From assembly GCA_031282465.1 (NCBI GenBank), contig JAITDR010000042.1:1-8451 (forward strand): DNA of 8,451 nt. Reading direction: 5' to 3'. Shown here piece after piece: positions 6,087 to 8,451 of the stretch; within the stretch, counting starts at the first letter, position 1; each line of letters starts with the position of its first letter. The notes under the pieces were generated by a model, which ran no database searches, was not told the DNA's origin, and worked only from the letters and a program-made list of their open reading frames with translations. Origin of the DNA: Desulfovibrio sp. Lineage in GTDB: Bacteria; Desulfobacterota; Desulfovibrionia; Desulfovibrionales; Desulfovibrionaceae. Both the position numbers and the translations under genes were made by a program.

Positions 6087-7026
6087 CGGCTCGAACGGCA
6101 CCGGGGAGCCGCATCTTCCGTCGATGCCGGCCTCGGACGCCGCAGGTTCGGAGTGTCGGGAACGCGGGATGCCCCTCCCGCCGGACGCCGGTCCGGGCCG
6201 TCAAGGGTACGCCTTGCCCCCTTCGGGTCGCGCCGGGGAGGACGCACCTACTCTGCCCCGACTGACCGGCATCGTACTCACCGGGAATTCGCAAAGACTG
6301 CTTGACCGGTGCCTCGCATCGCTTTTTTTCTGCACCGACATCCTGGTCGTGGACAGCCTGAGCACGGACGACTCCTTGGAAATCGCCCGCAGGCACAAGG
6401 CCCGCATACTCAGCCGGCCGTGGACGGGCATCGGCGAGCAGTTCGCCTTCGCCCTGCAACACGTGGACAGTGAATGGATTGTTATTCTTGATTCGGACGA
6501 GGTGTGCAGCCGCGCCCTGGCCGACGAAATAACCGGCGCGCTGGCCGGGCCGCGTCCGGCAGGCGCGCCGGACGGCTATTACCTGCCGAGACGCTCCTGG
6601 TATTTCGACCGCTTCGTCAAGTACGCCTGGCGCCGGCCGGATACGCTGTACCGGCTGTTCCGCAACGGCTGCGTCAGGATTACCATGAGCGGCGTACACC
6701 AGACCTTCCACCCCGTTGCTTCTTTCGGGCACATGCGGGGCGAAATCATCCACTATCCCTACGCGTCTTTCGCAAATCACCTGGAAAAACTCAACGGCTA
6801 TGCCCAGGGCGGGGCCGCGGATCTCGCCGCCGCCGGTGAACGCGGCGGGGCCGTGAAGGCCGTCGGGCACGCCGTCTGGCGTTTTATCCGCCTGTACTTC
6901 CTGCGCTTCGGTTTTCTGGACGGCCGTGCCGGCTTTATCCTGGCCTGTCACGCTTCTTTTTATGTTTTTCTGAAATATATCCGCCTCCTTGACGCAAGCT
7001 GGGGCGCGCCGTTCGATCATGAGTGA
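6079..7026 (+). CDS. Family 2 glycosyltransferase, WaaE/KdtX-like (LPS core type)
   Basis: The 315-residue protein resembles the WaaE/KdtX group, beta-1,4-glucosyltransferases of LPS inner core synthesis acting at the cytoplasmic face of the inner membrane. Visible features are the GT-A start LTGIVLTGN (about 62-70), VVDSLSTDDS (90-99), the W-x-G-x-G segment (about 115-119), the metal-binding ILDSDE (136-141), RRSWYFDRFVKYAWRRPD, YRLFRN, GVHQTF, GEIIHYPY, and a hydrophobic C-terminus (about 270-308, LRFGFLDGRAGFILACHASF) typical of this group. The first 60 residues are a Gly/Pro/Ala-rich extension with no similarity I recognise. ATG 6079 lies inside tsf (eight-base overlap) with GGGGA just upstream, which favours coupling to tsf; in-frame Met at 6124 and 6169 are alternatives. 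The acceptor sugar and donor cannot be read from sequence. Confidence 0.85.
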   Translation: MADGSNGTGEPHLPSMPASDAAGSECRERGMPLPPDAGPGRQGYALPPSGRAGEDAPTLPRLTGIVLTGNSQRLLDRCLASLFFCTDILVVDSLSTDDSLEIARRHKARILSRPWTGIGEQFAFALQHVDSEWIVILDSDEVCSRALADEITGALAGPRPAGAPDGYYLPRRSWYFDRFVKYAWRRPDTLYRLFRNGCVRITMSGVHQTFHPVASFGHMRGEIIHYPYASFANHLEKLNGYAQGGAADLAAAGERGGAVKAVGHAVWRFIRLYFLRFGFLDGRAGFILACHASFYVFLKYIRLLDASWGAPFDHE

Positions 7027-7062
7027 CGCGGGCGGCTTTCCCCCGCATCTCCGGGAGGTTCC

Positions 7063-7797
7063 GTGGCTGACCTGAAATACACAAGAGTGTTGCTGAAACT
7101 GAGCGGTGAAGCCTTGGCCGGAGAACAGCGCTTCGGCATAGACCCGGAAACGGTGGAAAGCCTCAGCGACGAACTCGCGGGTATACTGGCTCTGGATGCC
7201 CAGGTTGCGCTGGTCGTCGGGGGCGGCAACATCTTCAGAGGGCTGTCCGCGTCGGCCAGGGGCATGGACCGTGTCTCGGCGGACTACATGGGTATGCTGG
7301 CAACGGTGATGAACGCCGTGGCGATACAGTCCTCTCTCGAAAAACGCGGACACGCCACCCGCGTACTGTCCGCCGTCACCATGCAGGCCGTTTGCGAACC
7401 GTATATCCGCAGACGCGCCGAGCGGCACCTGGAAAAGGGCAGGGTCGTGATATGCGCGGCCGGCACCGGCAACCCCTATTTTACTACGGATACGGCCGCC
7501 GCTCTGCGCGGCATGGAACTCAGGTGCGACGTCATCATCAAGGCCACCAAGGTCGACGGCATCTACGACAAGGACCCCATGAAATTTGCCGATGCCGTGC
7601 GTTATAACCGCATTACCTATGCCGAGGCGGTGGAAAAAAAACTCGGCGTTATGGACTATACCGCCCTTACCCTGGCACGGGAGAACCGTATACCGATAGT
7701 TGTCTGCGATATGTTCGGCGGAGCCGTGCGCAGACTTATTCTGGGCGAAGAAGTGGGCACATTGGTTGTGGATCAGGCGACCCGCGATGTTTCCTGA
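7063..7797 (+). CDS. pyrH: UMP kinase (uridylate kinase)
   Basis: PyrH phosphorylates UMP to UDP with ATP, an essential step of pyrimidine nucleotide synthesis, as a cytoplasmic hexamer of the amino acid kinase fold. The 244-residue product shows LKLSGEAL (about 10-17), the glycine-rich [10 protein letters not shown] (about 51-60), MLATVMNA, the acceptor segment [29 protein letters not shown], and the C-terminal GVMDYTAL and MFGGAVRR. The start is GTG at 7063 with GGGAGG (7053-7058) four bases upstream. It lies 36 bp after the glycosyltransferase. Its last 26 codons and stop have been copied in tandem into the gap before frr; the copy encoded within pyrH keeps the expected GEEVGTLV ending, so the enzyme itself appears intact. 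Confidence 0.98.
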   Translation: MADLKYTRVLLKLSGEALAGEQRFGIDPETVESLSDELAGILALDAQVALVVGGGNIFRGLSASARGMDRVSADYMGMLATVMNAVAIQSSLEKRGHATRVLSAVTMQAVCEPYIRRRAERHLEKGRVVICAAGTGNPYFTTDTAAALRGMELRCDVIIKATKVDGIYDKDPMKFADAVRYNRITYAEAVEKKLGVMDYTALTLARENRIPIVVCDMFGGAVRRLILGEEVGTLVVDQATRDVS

Positions 7798-7885
7798 AAG
7801 CGGGGCCGTACGCAGGTTCGTTCCGGGCGACGACGCGGGCGCCCCGGTTGCGGACCGGACGGCCTGCGATGTTGTTTCCTGAAAC
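7719..7885. repeat. 82-bp tandem duplication of the pyrH 3' end
   Basis: Copy one is 7719-7800 (end of pyrH, its TGA at 7795-7797 and three more bases). Copy two is 7801-7885 and follows without any gap. By hand 61 of 82 positions match, with one three-base insertion (TTG near 7871). Of the 21 mismatches 17 are transitions. Shared blocks include CCGT.CGCAG, GGGCGA.GA.G.GGGC, CGGTTG-like, GCGATG and TTTCCTGAAA. The second copy encodes GAVRRFVPGDDAGAPV and ends DVVS-stop at 7880-7882, in the +1 frame relative to pyrH, because 82 is not a multiple of three. It makes up nearly all of the pyrH-frr gap; the frr ribosome site begins right after it. Confidence 0.85.
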
Positions 7886-7897
7886 AGGAGGTACACC

Positions 7898-8451
7898 ATG
7901 GAGGCCGTCAAAAAAGACGCGGAAGAGCGCATGCTCAAGGCAATGGCGGTGTTGGAGCGTGATTTCGGCAAACTGCGCACCGGCAGGGCTTCAGCCTCGC
8001 TGCTGGACGACCTGAAGGTGGACTATTACGGCAAGCCGACCCCCATCGGCCAAATCGCCTCGGTGGCGACGCCGGACAGCCGTACCATCACCGTGCAGCC
8101 TTGGGATAAAAATTCCTTCTCCCTGGTGGAGAAGGCAATATTGAAGTCCGACCTCGGCCTGACCCCGGTGAACGACGGCAGGCTCATCCGCATCGCCATT
8201 CCGGCGCTGACGGAAGAGCGGCGCAAAGACTTGGTCAAGGTGGCCCGCAAGTACGGGGAAGAAACCAAGGTTGCCGTGCGCAACATCCGGCGCGAAGCCA
8301 ACGATGCCCTGAAAAAGCTCGAAAAAGACAAGAGCCGGGGCTACAGCGAAGACGATATAAAAAAGGCCCAGGAGGCCGTGCAGAAACTGACCGACGGTTA
8401 CGTGCTCAAGGTGGACGAGAAGTGCAGGATCAAAGAAAAGGAAATCATGGA
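7898..8451 (+). CDS. frr: Ribosome recycling factor (last codons cut by window)
   Basis: RRF, together with EF-G, splits the post-termination ribosome from mRNA. I read 184 codons from ATG 7898 with no stop. The product begins [20 protein letters not shown] and shows the family landmarks [66 protein letters not shown] and the helical end [14 protein letters not shown]. Domain I is the long three-helix bundle, domain II the small beta domain (about 30-105). The family is about 185 residues, so only one or two codons and the stop lie beyond the window. AGGAGG at 7886-7891, six bases upstream, fixes the start. It is the fifth gene of the rightward operon. Confidence 0.98.
   Translation, partial: MEAVKKDAEERMLKAMAVLERDFGKLRTGRASASLLDDLKVDYYGKPTPIGQIASVATPDSRTITVQPWDKNSFSLVEKAILKSDLGLTPVNDGRLIRIAIPALTEERRKDLVKVARKYGEETKVAVRNIRREANDALKKLEKDKSRGYSEDDIKKAQEAVQKLTDGYVLKVDEKCRIKEKEIM

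Noticed and set aside
7787..7800. Programmed +1 frameshift at the pyrH stop
   Set aside because: The bases TCC TGA A do not give good re-pairing for the seryl-tRNA after a +1 slip and no stimulatory element is evident. The extended frame is better explained by the tandem duplication.
1..8451. Defence island, mobile element, CRISPR or biosynthetic system
   Set aside because: Every gene is a recognisable housekeeping, maturation or envelope gene; I saw no transposase, integrase, terminal repeats, direct-repeat spacer array or tRNA.

Overview
The window looks like ordinary chromosome from a GC-rich Gram-negative bacterium. I favour a sulfate-reducer-like member of the Desulfovibrionaceae (Desulfobacterota). 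The reasons are the order rpsB-tsf-glycosyltransferase-pyrH-frr, the LPS-core-type glycosyltransferase, and a hypF gene, which implies [NiFe] hydrogenase maturation. The lineage is an inference from gene order and protein style, not a measured result.

Layout. Two transcription units diverge from an intergenic region at about 3835-4208. Leftwards on the minus strand lie an M24B Xaa-Pro peptidase (3834-2764) and, 38 bp later, hypF (2725 to beyond base 1). The hypF frame is open without interruption for 908 codons, and only a short C-terminal tail seems to be missing. Rightwards on the plus strand lie rpsB (ribosomal protein S2), tsf (EF-Ts), a WaaE/KdtX-like family 2 glycosyltransferase that overlaps the tsf stop by 8 bp, pyrH (UMP kinase) and frr (ribosome recycling factor). 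The frr gene is cut only one or two codons before its expected end. A good sigma70-type promoter sits at 4043-4071, upstream of rpsB.

How the genes work together. The rightward operon is the widespread translation and nucleotide cluster (S2, EF-Ts, UMP kinase, RRF) with an envelope glycosyltransferase inserted. The leftward pair joins proline-peptide turnover with the carbamoyltransferase that makes the CN ligands of [NiFe] hydrogenase.

What stands out is repeat-driven sequence growth rather than a new system. hypF carries two diverged in-frame tandem repeats, one of about 60 bp (48 bp in the first copy) and one of 27 bp, plus a third acidic insertion; together these explain its unusual length. 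Separately, the last 82 bp of pyrH with its stop codon has been tandemly duplicated. The diverged second copy fills the pyrH-frr gap. The rpsB-tsf spacer holds a perfect 10-bp hairpin and two overlapping long-range inverted repeats that could be regulatory. I see no tRNA, rRNA, CRISPR, insertion sequence or phage gene.
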